Below, one piece after another: positions 44,689 through 53,457 of a stretch of 64,000 nucleotides of DNA. The notes under the pieces were generated by a model. That model had not been told where the DNA came from. It searched no databases and saw nothing but the letters and a program-made list of their open reading frames with translations. Position 1 is the first letter of the stretch; the number at the start of each line of letters is the position of its first letter. The stretch comes from JAGOTP01 sp964598725 (GTDB lineage Bacteria > Patescibacteriota > Patescibacteriia > 2-12-FULL-60-25): assembly GCA_964598725.1 (NCBI GenBank), contig CAZRCW010000002.1, forward strand, positions 186,001-250,000, read 5' to 3'. Made by a program: the position numbers and the translations under genes.

Positions 44689-45849
44689 TTATTTTATTCG
44701 TTGGAACACTAACACCTTTCCTTGTTCGATAGCTCCTTGGAGTGGTTCATCCGAAATCGATGCCAGCTTTTGTAGACGAGTGACCAACGTAGCGCCCGTC
44801 TCTAGCTTTGGCTGGCTCGCAATAATACTAAGCGGAACCGGTGCGATCTCGATTGTTTGAGGAGTGATATTCACTTTCAATGCTAATCCTTGCTGTGTTT
44901 CTTTGGACCAATCTTGGTCGAAGATGAAATTGCCAAGCGACCACATGATCGGCTTGCCTTTGTATTCTGAAATGCCTTGGACCCAGTGCGGATGGCCGCC
45001 GATCACGATATCGACACCTTGGTCGATCATCCAGTGTGCAAACTCAACGTTCCCTGCATCTGGATGGTCACGGTATTCCGTACCCCAATGTAAGACACTG
45101 ATCACCAGGGTTGCTTGCTCCTTTGCGAGCTTGATCGCTTTTGCTGCTTCCACGCGATCGATCGGATTATCCGTACTGTTCCAACCGAGGAACGCGATCG
45201 TCTCACCTTTGACCGTCGTCGTTGCCAGGGCAATGAGTCCATCATCCACTTGATGACCAAAGACCACGAAGCCAGCTTCACGCAGACGCGAAACTGAGTT
45301 AGCATATCCCGCCGAGCCCTGATCTAGTGCATGATTGTTTGCCTGAGAGAATACGTCCCACCCCAGACCTTTCAGCAGCTTTGCCCAAGCCGGATCGAAC
45401 TGAAAGTCGATCGACTTTACCGGTGGACGACGTACATCCGTCAACGAACCTTCAAGATTCGCGATCGCGAGATCCGGTTCAGAGATCCAGTTCTCCGGCA
45501 GCTGGCGAAAGGGATACAGCGAATCACCAGACTTCTTCGTCCGATCGGCGACGTTGCGATCGAGCATAATATCACCGACCACTAACAGTGAGATATCAGA
45601 ACTTGCCGCTGACGTTTCGGGCCTAGATGAAGGCGCAACGATCACCGGCGGGACAGACTCGGTAGATGTCGCTATCGAGTCAGAAGAGATGACATCGATC
45701 GAAGACGTTGGAGCAACCGAAACAGCCGGAAGAATCCTCGTCGGAGATACTGGGCTCTGCCATGAGAAATTCCAAGCGAGATACAACGCGATACACAGCA
45801 CAATCACTAACCCTCCGACCCACCACCAGATCTGGCTTTTTTGGTTCAT
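44689..45849 (-). CDS. CapA-family (PGA_cap) metallophosphatase-like surface protein
   Basis: A 386-aa protein with an N-terminal membrane helix (VGGLVIVLCIALYLAW) and a CapA/PgsA domain. Metal-site motifs are LLVVGDIMLDRNV, DLAIANLEGSLTD, FSQANNHALDQG and VIGGHPHWVQGI; the end of the fold is MWSLGNFIFDQ. The family takes part in capsule or poly-gamma-glutamate production in Bacillus; here its partner genes are absent, so the polymer is unknown. It lies 3 bases after the C39-like gene. Confidence 0.93.
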   Translation of the reverse strand: MNQKSQIWWWVGGLVIVLCIALYLAWNFSWQSPVSPTRILPAVSVAPTSSIDVISSDSIATSTESVPPVIVAPSSRPETSAASSDISLLVVGDIMLDRNVADRTKKSGDSLYPFRQLPENWISEPDLAIANLEGSLTDVRRPPVKSIDFQFDPAWAKLLKGLGWDVFSQANNHALDQGSAGYANSVSRLREAGFVVFGHQVDDGLIALATTTVKGETIAFLGWNSTDNPIDRVEAAKAIKLAKEQATLVISVLHWGTEYRDHPDAGNVEFAHWMIDQGVDIVIGGHPHWVQGISEYKGKPIMWSLGNFIFDQDWSKETQQGLALKVNITPQTIEIAPVPLSIIASQPKLETGATLVTRLQKLASISDEPLQGAIEQGKVLVFQRIK

Positions 45850-45852
45850 AGG

Positions 45853-46695
45853 CTACTGCTTTGGCATCAGCACAAGAACAACTTTGTCACCGTTCGGCAC
45901 GTCTCCGCCATTCCAATCGTGGACCGCGTTAAATAATATATTCTCAGTATAGATGTATTCTTTTCCTTTGCGCGTCCCTGGATCATTCGTCAAAAACGTT
46001 CCATCTTTTAAATATCCACGAACAACGAACATATGGTACGGCGGTCCTCCATTGCGGAAGTTCGGATTATTCAATTCTTTTCCCGAAGCCGGCAAAATCA
46101 CCGGATACCCATTCGCAACCGCGTTACGCACCTGGTCCATCGAGGTCAGCGCCTGAATGACCGGCTTAAAGCCGTAACGCTCATTCGCGATCTGGCCGAT
46201 ACGCGCCAAGGTCACATCCGGTTGATCGCCCTGTGATTCTTCGTACGCCACAAGATCAAGAATCAACCGATCGGACTCATCCGCCGTGGGGTCACTCGTC
46301 CGGCCACTCAAGAACTGTTGAACCATTAAGAGCGACGTCTCTTCACAGGCTTCTTGGTACGGCATATCCCAGTTCTGTTTTGGTGCTTGCAACATGAAGG
46401 GCACGGCCAGATTCATCTCGGCTGGTCGTGTTCCTGCAAACGTAAATGGATTCGCTTCCGTTTTTATAGGCTCTGGCTCAGGGGTAGCTACCAGTTCTGA
46501 AGAGGTTGCTATTGGGAGCGCTGGCGTACTCGATGTCGGTCGAGTTGAAGACACCGGCTGATACGGTGTCGCAACCGGAATACTTGGTCGTCCCAGTTCT
46601 TCTACCATTGGCCGCCAGACGCCACGAGCGGCATAGGCGCCACCTGCGATCGCGAGTACCACAACAATAGCTGCTAGCTTTTTGAGTGAAGACAT
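45853..46695 (-). CDS. C39-like cysteine peptidase, membrane-anchored
   Basis: A 280-aa protein with an N-terminal helix (AAIVVVLAIAGGAYAARG), a Thr/Ser/Pro linker, and a peptidase C39_2-type domain. The catalytic Cys lies in YQEACEETSLLMVQ, the His in PPYHMFVVRGY, and the Asp in LTNDPGTRKG. The papain-like fold suggests an outside protease or transpeptidase. It is in an operon with capA. Confidence 0.88.
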   Translation of the reverse strand: MSSLKKLAAIVVVLAIAGGAYAARGVWRPMVEELGRPSIPVATPYQPVSSTRPTSSTPALPIATSSELVATPEPEPIKTEANPFTFAGTRPAEMNLAVPFMLQAPKQNWDMPYQEACEETSLLMVQQFLSGRTSDPTADESDRLILDLVAYEESQGDQPDVTLARIGQIANERYGFKPVIQALTSMDQVRNAVANGYPVILPASGKELNNPNFRNGGPPYHMFVVRGYLKDGTFLTNDPGTRKGKEYIYTENILFNAVHDWNGGDVPNGDKVVLVLMPKQ

Positions 46696-46751
46696 ATCAT
46701 TCCCAGGATACGAGGGATCAGCCGATTTGGCCAGCGAACGGCCGCTCCGCT

Positions 46752-47297
46752 CTACAGGAGCTTCTTTTGATAGACCCAGATCCCCTCTTCTCGCTGGATC
46801 GGCTCCCAGCCAGGAAGTTCAAAGGTATTTGAAATAATTCTAGCACCAGCTGGCAGCTCGTCCGTGAATTTTTTCGCCAAACGAATCATCGCCCGCGGCA
46901 GTTGATAGACAAAAACAACATCAGCCTCTGCAAAAGACACATCCCAAAATGATTGCCGAACAAATCGCGCGTTCGGTAATCGGAACAGCTTAGCAAACAA
47001 ACGCGAGCGCCAAACCAAAAGCGGATGGATCTCATATCCAACCGCTTGCTTCACCCCAGCTCGTGCGGCACCGAATACGAGTCGCCCGTCCCCCGAGCCA
47101 AGATCGATCACGTGATCTTGATTCGTGAGCTTCGCGAGCTCGAGCATCCGCGCGAGTTTTTTACGTTGTGTTCCAACGAGTGGCGCATCCCCCCAGATCA
47201 TCGGCACGAGCGTGTAGCTCACGTAAGCAACAATCACCGTGCAGGCACCCAGCGTGATCAAACCGAGCACGCCCAACAAGAGGAGATAGCCAATCAT
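46752..47297 (-). CDS. membrane-anchored class I methyltransferase-like protein
   Basis: A 181-aa protein. The first 40 residues hold one long or two short helices (LLLLGVLGLITLGACTVIV), then a Rossmann methyltransferase: DHVIDLGSGDGRLVFGAA (motif I), VGYEIHPLLVWRSRL (acidic end of strand 2) and ADVVFVYQLPRAMIRLA. This layout is common in Patescibacteria and resembles small protein-lysine methyltransferase-like proteins; the substrate is unknown. It lies 3 bases after the cyclophilin gene. Confidence 0.85.
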   Translation of the reverse strand: MIGYLLLLGVLGLITLGACTVIVAYVSYTLVPMIWGDAPLVGTQRKKLARMLELAKLTNQDHVIDLGSGDGRLVFGAARAGVKQAVGYEIHPLLVWRSRLFAKLFRLPNARFVRQSFWDVSFAEADVVFVYQLPRAMIRLAKKFTDELPAGARIISNTFELPGWEPIQREEGIWVYQKKLL

Positions 47298-47300
47298 CTT

Positions 47301-47987
47301 TTATTCTTGAACCGTCACCGACAACATCTTCACCTCTGTGCTTGGACGATCCTGACCGTTGCGTGGCAAGTTCGCGATTTTCTTCACAACATCCAAGCCT
47401 TCAACCACGCGACCAAAGATCGAGTAGTCCGGAGGAAGTGGGTAATCGTCGACCATCACGAAGAACTGTGAACCGTTCGTATCGCGACCCGCATTCGCCA
47501 TGGCGAGCGTCCCATCTGCGTAGTAAGGCGCATTGAACTGCTGGCCCTGCATGTTGAACTGCTTCTCTGGAAGACCGCTCACCGCATCGTTTTCAAATTC
47601 ATACCCTGGACCACCCATGCCGGTGCCGGTTGGATCGCCACCCTGGACCATGAAGCCTGGGATGACGCGGTGGAAAATCGTGCCATTGTAAAAGCCTGCC
47701 TTGACCAACGACAAGAAGTTCGACGCGGCGCGAGGACCTTTTGTGTGATCAAGTTCAATCAAGAAGTCGCCTTGATTCGTCTGGACACAGACACGCTTTT
47801 TATCGACCTGATCAGCGGGCAAGATGCCTGGGAATGTAAGTTTGGTGGAGGAAGACATAGAAGATTGAGGAGTTGTAGGACCACAGGTGAACTGTTTCGG
47901 GGCACTCACCGTCGTTGGACTATTCGTCGCACAGCCAGCACCGAGCAAGGTCAGCGCTAGAAAGGAAGCAAAAATACGGTTTTTCAT
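47301..47987 (-). CDS. cyclophilin-type peptidyl-prolyl isomerase, lipoprotein
   Basis: A 228-aa protein with a lipoprotein signal (ALTLLGAGC). The cyclophilin domain spans residues about 60-228: GDFLIELDHTKGPRAASNFL, GTIFHRVIPGFMVQGGDPTG, LAMANAGRDTNGSQFFVMV and IFGRVVEGLDVVKKI. The catalytic Arg in FHRV and the Q/F positions are present, so activity is likely. It would fold exported proteins at the cell surface. ATG at 47987. Confidence 0.95.
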   Translation of the reverse strand: MKNRIFASFLALTLLGAGCATNSPTTVSAPKQFTCGPTTPQSSMSSSTKLTFPGILPADQVDKKRVCVQTNQGDFLIELDHTKGPRAASNFLSLVKAGFYNGTIFHRVIPGFMVQGGDPTGTGMGGPGYEFENDAVSGLPEKQFNMQGQQFNAPYYADGTLAMANAGRDTNGSQFFVMVDDYPLPPDYSIFGRVVEGLDVVKKIANLPRNGQDRPSTEVKMLSVTVQE

Positions 47988-48026
47988 AAGTAGCCTTGGT
48001 AGCATGCCATAGTCTTTTCGGATTGA

Positions 48027-49016
48027 CTATCTCTCCCAAGGCAAGACGACGGATGGGTCCGTAGAGACTTTCACGAGCGCGCTCGCCATCTCCGGCGCCA
48101 GCCAATCTGGAGGCAAGTGATCTAGATCGAGATCGTCATCCGTCAATTGGTCAGACAGATCTTCTCCTCGCTCGTTCCAAACACGCGCGAAGGCTGCCCG
48201 TGTTTCGAGTGGCAGCCAACTGGCACGAACAGCGATCGCTGAACCCTTGCCTGCTCGCACCAATCGACGCGCGATCGCGCGACAAGCGATCGCTCCCGCC
48301 ACACGTGGATGACGCAGTTGTAACCCCACTCCCGATGCCGACAACGGCACGTGCGTGACCGTATCAAAGAGATTTCTTCCTGATGAGCCGATACGCGTTG
48401 CGAGACCCGCCTGCGTCTCTTCACCGGCGGGATTAATGCGCAGATCCATTCCCGGAATGACCAACTCGCATGTTCGCTGTACGAGCTCACGAACTCGCTC
48501 CAGAGCCTGGGTGTCCAAGTGCTCAACGCGAATCAAAACGAGCGGCTTGTCGGCAGTCGTTAGAAAAACGTTAATCTCATAATCCGCTCCTAACCAATAC
48601 CAATCCTGATCGGTCGTGCGGCGCATCTCAAGCAAGCGAGCCAGCTGGCGTGCGATCACGACGGATTTCGGTAGAAATTCCGGCGTCTCACTTGTCGCAA
48701 ACCCTTGAACCGTGACCGATTCGCGACTCCCGATCGCTTTTGCCCAGGCGGCAGACATCGGCTCGAAGGCGATGAATGGCTCGATCGTTCCCAATACCCC
48801 GCAAGTCGCAAGCGTCTGTTTAATGGTCGCTGAGACATCGAAATCCGCTGACGAGGCGATCTCACCCGCCAAAAATAAGACTCCTTTTCCTCCACAGGCA
48901 CGGATGTTTAGACGCGATTCCGGATCACGGCGCAGATACTCTTCCACAACCGAAGCAACCACGAGATCGCAGGCCTGATCGGGATGTCCCGGACCGAGTA
49001 CGGTGGCCGCTGACAT
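48027..49016 (-). CDS. MetK (SAM synthetase) homologue lacking key catalytic lysines
   Basis: A 329-aa protein recognisable as MetK by GPGHPDQACDLVVASVV (E. coli GHPDKIADQI), FLAGEIASSADFDV, VQGFATSETPEFLP and RINPAGEETQAGLATRIGSS followed by GRNLFDT. Aligned by eye with E. coli MetK, the catalytic or substrate-contacting lysines are changed: GHPDK has Gln, PDAKSQ (Lys165) has Glu, GRK (Lys245) has Asn, and the GGGAFSGKDPSK loop (Lys265 and Lys269) is not present. It is about 55 residues shorter than usual. It may bind SAM or nucleotide without synthesis, or be a decaying gene. ATG 49016 preferred over a TTG upstream. Confidence 0.75.
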   Translation of the reverse strand: MSAATVLGPGHPDQACDLVVASVVEEYLRRDPESRLNIRACGGKGVLFLAGEIASSADFDVSATIKQTLATCGVLGTIEPFIAFEPMSAAWAKAIGSRESVTVQGFATSETPEFLPKSVVIARQLARLLEMRRTTDQDWYWLGADYEINVFLTTADKPLVLIRVEHLDTQALERVRELVQRTCELVIPGMDLRINPAGEETQAGLATRIGSSGRNLFDTVTHVPLSASGVGLQLRHPRVAGAIACRAIARRLVRAGKGSAIAVRASWLPLETRAAFARVWNERGEDLSDQLTDDDLDLDHLPPDWLAPEMASALVKVSTDPSVVLPWER

Positions 49017-49073
49017 AAGAGGCGACAACCTTAGCGAGACCGCAGGCGCAGAACAAGCCGTAACTAAATCCTT

Positions 49074-51284
49074 TTAAAACGGGTCCGGAATATACATTGG
49101 CTCGTCGCTGTTAGTCGGTGGTTTCTTTTTAAACACTGTCGACGGTTTCTGCTTCCAAACTGACTTCGTTCCCAAACGTGGAGCGTAGTTCGGACGAATT
49201 GGCGTTTTCTGTTGGAAGACGGGCTGATCATCCCACGAAGCCTGCACCCCATTGTCCTCATTCCATTCCCAGGGTCGTTGCGGTCGATGCGCAAAACTTG
49301 GTCGACTCACCGTATCAATAATTTCCACCCGGTCAAACAAGCGTGGCGCGACTTCGTCGATGAATGTACTCACCTGGTTAAAGGCCAGCGCTTCGTAGCC
49401 CATTGTCATCGGATAACTCAGGACGAGATGACGACGCGCACGGGTAACCGCTACGTAAAACAAGCGACGCTCTTCTTCCATTCCCCCTTCCTCCGTCATG
49501 GCGCGGCGATTCGGAAAGGCCGTATCCGCCAGATGAATGATAAACACCGAATCCCACTCAAGCCCCTTTGCTTGGTGAATGGTTGAAAGAATGACCCGTT
49601 CTTGATTCAAATCCACCGTCTCGCCTTTTCGTCCGCCCATGACTTCATCGTAGAGGGCGATGTCAGCCAGGAACTTGGAAACCTCTTCGTAATTCTCTGC
49701 GAAGCGTGCGAGCTGTTCCAAATCTTCCAAGCGCTCCTTCCAGTTCGGGTACTCGCGTTCGAGCAAGGTACGATACGAAGAGTCGAGAACAGCGCGGATC
49801 ATCCCCGAAGGAAGCGGGCTCCGAAGCACGATCGCTTCTCCGACCTCCATAAACTCCTGCCAGCCAACCCGACCACGACTCGCGAGCGCAGCCATCTCAG
49901 GCGCCTGAATCACTTCCGCTAGAGAACCAATGCGAACGGCACGTTTAGTGAGGTTCCCCGCCGTGGTTGCCCCAATACCCGTCTGCAAACCTAACACGCG
50001 AAACCAAGCGATCTCATCGACCGGATTGGCTGCCACACGTAGAAAAGCGATGACATCCTTTATATGGGCGCGCTCGAAGAACTTCTGGCCACCTCGGTAT
50101 TCATAGGGAATATCACGCTTCATCAACTCAAATTCCAACGCTTGAGAATGGGCACTCGAACGGAACAAAACCGCCATATTCTCAAGCGCCGTCCCGTCTG
50201 AGCGGAACTGAAGGATCTGTTCAGCGACGTAACGCGCCTCTTGAGCCGCAGAGGCGCACGGAACCAACTTCGGTTTTGGCCCTGGGTCACGCATCGCCAC
50301 CAACTCTTTTTCAAACTGCTCAGTATTGTGGCTTAGCGATTCGTTCGCCAACTCTAAAATTTCCGGCACCGAACGATAGTTCGTGAGTAACTTAAAAATC
50401 CTTGCTTCAGGCCACTGTTTTGGGAACGATAATATATTCTTCACATCCGCTCCACGAAACGCATAAATCGACTGGGCGTCATCCCCTACAACCAAGACAT
50501 TTTGGTGCACAGCCGAAAAGCCCTTCACGATGCGCGCCTGGATGGTGTTCGTATCTTGATATTCATCTACCAAAACGTATTTGAACATCTGACTCAACCC
50601 TCGGCCAAGGGATGGATCCTCAAGAACCATCGCCATCAATGACAGGAGGTCATCGAAATCAAAGGCGTTCGAAGCCTTCTTACGATCTTGATAGTTGATC
50701 GCGATCGTCGCGATATCTCCCGCGAACTGAATAAAGTGTGGATGCTTCGCTTTCAAAACATCCTCGATCGAGCGCTGCGTATTCCGGGCATACGAAATAA
50801 TGTTTTGGACAACCGATGGCGATGGAAAGCGCCGTGCCTTTGGATCGATCGACAGATCTTTCATGACCGCTTTCACCAAATCATCGGCGTCATCTGCATC
50901 CAGGATCGTGAAGTTATTGGTATAACCAAGTGACTCTGCATAGGGGCGAAGTAAACGGCTCGCCACCGAGTGGAAGGTCCCGCCCCAGATCCGCGCCGCC
51001 TGCGGACCGACCAAGCCTCCCACGCGTTGTAACATCTCTTTGGCTGCCTTATTCGTGAAGGTCAGCAAGAGAATCGAGGAAGGATCGATGCCCTGCTCCA
51101 AAAGATAAGCCACTCGATACGTAATCGTGCGCGTCTTACCGGACCCGGCTCCAGCCAAAACCAAACAGGCGCCGTCACCATGCAGAACAACGTCCAATTG
51201 CTCTTGGTTGAGCTCGCGTTGGTAGTCGATGCGGCCACTTGGAATCGCTCCTGCCGGGGTGGTTGAGAGAACAAAGGTAGACAT
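49074..51284 (-). CDS. UvrD/PcrA-family DNA helicase
   Basis: A 736-aa superfamily 1A helicase. Q motif LNQEQLDVV, Walker A LAGAGSGKT (residues about 43-51), motif Ia LTFTNKAAKEM, Walker B LVDEYQDTN, motif III VGDDAQSIYAFRGA, motif V LSTIHQAKGLEWDSVFI and motif VI RRLFYVAVTRARRHL. It unwinds DNA in repair and replication restart. The C-terminal tail is low in complexity, Lys/Pro-rich. UvrD and PcrA cannot be told apart here. Its start faces the long leader of gene F. Confidence 0.96.
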   Translation of the reverse strand: MSTFVLSTTPAGAIPSGRIDYQRELNQEQLDVVLHGDGACLVLAGAGSGKTRTITYRVAYLLEQGIDPSSILLLTFTNKAAKEMLQRVGGLVGPQAARIWGGTFHSVASRLLRPYAESLGYTNNFTILDADDADDLVKAVMKDLSIDPKARRFPSPSVVQNIISYARNTQRSIEDVLKAKHPHFIQFAGDIATIAINYQDRKKASNAFDFDDLLSLMAMVLEDPSLGRGLSQMFKYVLVDEYQDTNTIQARIVKGFSAVHQNVLVVGDDAQSIYAFRGADVKNILSFPKQWPEARIFKLLTNYRSVPEILELANESLSHNTEQFEKELVAMRDPGPKPKLVPCASAAQEARYVAEQILQFRSDGTALENMAVLFRSSAHSQALEFELMKRDIPYEYRGGQKFFERAHIKDVIAFLRVAANPVDEIAWFRVLGLQTGIGATTAGNLTKRAVRIGSLAEVIQAPEMAALASRGRVGWQEFMEVGEAIVLRSPLPSGMIRAVLDSSYRTLLEREYPNWKERLEDLEQLARFAENYEEVSKFLADIALYDEVMGGRKGETVDLNQERVILSTIHQAKGLEWDSVFIIHLADTAFPNRRAMTEEGGMEEERRLFYVAVTRARRHLVLSYPMTMGYEALAFNQVSTFIDEVAPRLFDRVEIIDTVSRPSFAHRPQRPWEWNEDNGVQASWDDQPVFQQKTPIRPNYAPRLGTKSVWKQKPSTVFKKKPPTNSDEPMYIPDPF

Positions 51285-51397
51285 TGTCAGCAGAGTAGCG
51301 TTTTTGCATCCTGGACGAAAGAAGCTCGATTGTAAGGCTTGTAAATCTTCGCCTTTACAGAAAAAGTGCTTATTTTAAGCAAAATATGTTCCATTTC

Positions 51398-51426
51398 TTG
51401 ACAGTTTTATTAAATTATGCCATACT
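51398..51426 (+). promoter_or_regulatory. promoter of GC-rich gene F
   Basis: TTGACA (51398-51403), exactly 17 bases of AT-rich spacer (TTTTATTAAATTATGC), and CATACT (51421-51426). The start of transcription would be near 51433, leaving about 265 bases before the ATG. Confidence 0.75.
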
Positions 51427-51432
51427 AGGGCG

Positions 51433-51697
51433 TTCTGAAAGTCGTAAACGAGCACTTCTGCCCGTCTGATTTTCTGGGAACCAGAGCCGCGAAGCAATTC
51501 TTCAAGGCTTGAGAGTGAGGTCGCTCTTTCCCAACTCGACCTACCACACAACGTTTAATCACCTCGACGTCGCAACATACGTCCCGGTGTCAATGGATTT
51601 CGAGGCCGTCAGTCAAGGACGGTCTGCCTTCATCTCGTTCGGCCACGGTGGCCAGCGAGCGTCTTCTCCACGCCTTGAGTTCACGGAGAGTCATCCC
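51433..51697 (+). other. long untranslated leader of gene F
   Basis: The stretch between the promoter and the ATG at 51698 is 265 bases. An in-frame reading from 51509 exists, but it is preceded by no SD, has mixed codon use and would put the lipoprotein signal 63 residues inside. The sequence rises in GC from left to right. I see several possible short stems but no recognisable riboswitch. Confidence 0.5.
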
Positions 51698-53095
51698 ATG
51701 AAGCGTTTCGCCCTCAAGTCCCTCGTTCTCATTCTCTCGATCGTCGCTGGCAGCACCCTCACGGGCTGCAGCCAGCAGTCCGAGCGCTCCGCCGCCTTCG
51801 ACCGCCGCATCGGCGCCCTCGAGGACGCGGGCCCCCGCGTCATCGCGGCGCCCACGCCGGCCCCCGCGCCCACGCCGGCCCCCGCGCCGGCCCCCGGCGC
51901 GGCGCTCACAGACGAGCAGTCGCGCAACTTGGCGACCCTGGCGTACTGCACGCCCGGGCTGCCCAACTACTGCACGGCCGACTGCGACGGCGACGACATC
52001 GCCAACTGCGTCGACGCCTGCCCCGCGCAGAGCGAGGGCACGGAGGCGCTGATGAAGGACGCGCGCTACGCCCGGCGCGGCTGCCTCGACACCGACGGCG
52101 ACCACGACGGCGTGGGTGACACCCAGGACATCTGCCCCACCATCAAGCGGGGAGACCACGAGGACCTGGCGCGGCGCGGCTGCCCGAGCCCCGACAGCGA
52201 CAACGACGGCGTGTTCGACAACAACGACGAGTGCCGGCTCATCCCGGTCCACTCGCCCGCCACGCCGACCGCCCCCGCGGCCGACGCCCAGCACGCCGGG
52301 TGCCCCGTCGACGCGGTCCGCGACCCGGACAGCGACGGCGACGGCGTCCGCGACGAGCGCGACGAGTGCCCGCACGAGGTCGCCGGCGACGATCCCCACC
52401 CCGCGCGGCTCGGCTGCCCCGACGTCGACACCGACCACGACGGCCGGCCCGACCGCTGGGACGGCTGCCCGCGCATCCCGGTCTGGTCGAACCTCACGCA
52501 GGGCGCGCCCGACGCGGGCGACTACCCCGGGTGCCCCGAGGGCATGACCCCGACCAACGACGCGCCGCCCGCCATCGCGGATGCCGGCACGCCGACCCCC
52601 ACCCCGACGACGGCCGACGCCGGCAACGCGCCCAACGCGCAGCCCGCCAGCGTCGCGGTGGTCCCGACCCCCGTCGCACCGCCCGCCCCGGCACCCGCGC
52701 CCACGACGACCACCCGGTCGATCGACGGCGCGGACCTGGTGACCGAGCTCACCCGGCTCATGCGCCTCAACGGCGGCGGTGACGTCGCTGCGCAGGCCTT
52801 CTGCGAGGAGGCGATCGCCAGCGACATCGCGGCGCACAACCCCAACGACGAGTGCCCGGCGGGCGCCCTCTACTGCTTCCGACCGGTGACGGCGGGGCGG
52901 CAGGTGGCGAACTGCACCGGCACGAGCGTGGACCTCGCGGGCTGCACCCTCGAGGGCAACGGCCACGTCCGCAACGTCTGCGTCCCCAACACGGGCGTCC
53001 AGATCCGCTGCGGCGCGTCGATCCTGACGTGCGACGTGCCGACGCTCGCCGGCGCCATCGCGGCCCGGCCGCGCTCGCGCCGCCACCACCGCTGA
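51698..53095 (+). CDS. GC-rich gene F, lipoprotein with thrombospondin type 3 calcium repeats
   Basis: A 465-aa lipoprotein: signal LKSLVLILSIVAGSTLTGC, SD GGAGAG 7 bases before the ATG. A P-A-P-T linker follows, then five TSP3-like Ca-binding units (residues about 95-285) such as DCDGDDIANCVDACP, DTDGDHDGVGDTQDICP, DSDNDGVFDNNDEC, DSDGDGVRDERDECP and DTDHDGRPDRWDGCP, each ending in Cys and separated by RRGC/HAGC/RLGC/YPGC linkers. A second Ala/Pro-rich linker leads to a C-terminal Cys-rich domain of about 115 residues (QAFCEEAI, NDECPAGALYCF, VANCTGTSVDLAGC, VCVPNTGVQIRCG). It ends in RPRSRRHHR. GC is close to 78% in the repeat line. The repeats are common in Myxococcota-like bacteria, which may hint at transfer. 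Likely a surface Ca-binding or adhesion protein. Confidence 0.85.
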   Translation: MKRFALKSLVLILSIVAGSTLTGCSQQSERSAAFDRRIGALEDAGPRVIAAPTPAPAPTPAPAPAPGAALTDEQSRNLATLAYCTPGLPNYCTADCDGDDIANCVDACPAQSEGTEALMKDARYARRGCLDTDGDHDGVGDTQDICPTIKRGDHEDLARRGCPSPDSDNDGVFDNNDECRLIPVHSPATPTAPAADAQHAGCPVDAVRDPDSDGDGVRDERDECPHEVAGDDPHPARLGCPDVDTDHDGRPDRWDGCPRIPVWSNLTQGAPDAGDYPGCPEGMTPTNDAPPAIADAGTPTPTPTTADAGNAPNAQPASVAVVPTPVAPPAPAPAPTTTTRSIDGADLVTELTRLMRLNGGGDVAAQAFCEEAIASDIAAHNPNDECPAGALYCFRPVTAGRQVANCTGTSVDLAGCTLEGNGHVRNVCVPNTGVQIRCGASILTCDVPTLAGAIAARPRSRRHHR

Positions 53096-53108
53096 CGAAG
53101 CGGCGGTT

Positions 53109-53288
53109 CTCCCCCAAAGCGTTTGGGAGCGACGTCTGACGGCTCCCCCTCTCACACTTCACAAGTGATCGATGGGGGATGCCAGTCAACTCCCCCATCT
53201 CTTGTGTGATAGGTCACCTTCCCCGAAGTATCACTTCGGCCTACGCCCGACGGTTCCCCGCTTAATAGCGGACTTGAACCTCGGGCGT
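53109..53288 (+). terminator. row of four hairpins after gene F
   Basis: CTCCCccAAA/TTTGGGAG (53109-53129); CACAAG (53160-53165) with 53201-53206 enclosing ATGGGGGA/TCCCCCAT (53172-53198); CCGAAGT (53223-53229) with 53233-53239; ACGCCCGA (53243-53250) with 53281-53288 enclosing GGTTC/GAACC and CCGC/GCGG. The last is followed by TTGTCGTTTTA. The region is about 180 bases with no gene. Confidence 0.75.
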
Positions 53289-53335
53289 TTGTCGTTTTAT
53301 ACGCAGAACAAGATGAGCAATTTTCTTTTAAAACA

Positions 53336-53363
53336 TTGACTTTTTGCTAATTATCCGTAGAAT
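53336..53363 (+). promoter_or_regulatory. promoter of GC-rich gene G
   Basis: TTGACT (53336-53341), 16-base spacer, TAGAAT (53358-53363). The stretch TTGACTTTTTG-CTAATT is shared with the promoter at 61207 apart from one inserted G. Confidence 0.75.
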
Positions 53364-53457
53364 AATAAAAGGCTCGTGATGCGTTCTGATGTAAAAGATC
53401 AGACGTGAACACAGCTAGAGTTCTACAACCCGAGCAAGAGAAAGAAGAGGTGCGTCC

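Noticed and set aside
51590..53155. A 521-codon antisense frame over gene F, and several plus-strand frames (52116-52547, 52231-52782)
   Set aside because: They are by-products of very high GC, which removes stop codons in all frames; they are Arg/Ala/Gly-rich without domains, while the F frame has a signal peptide, SD and ordered repeats.
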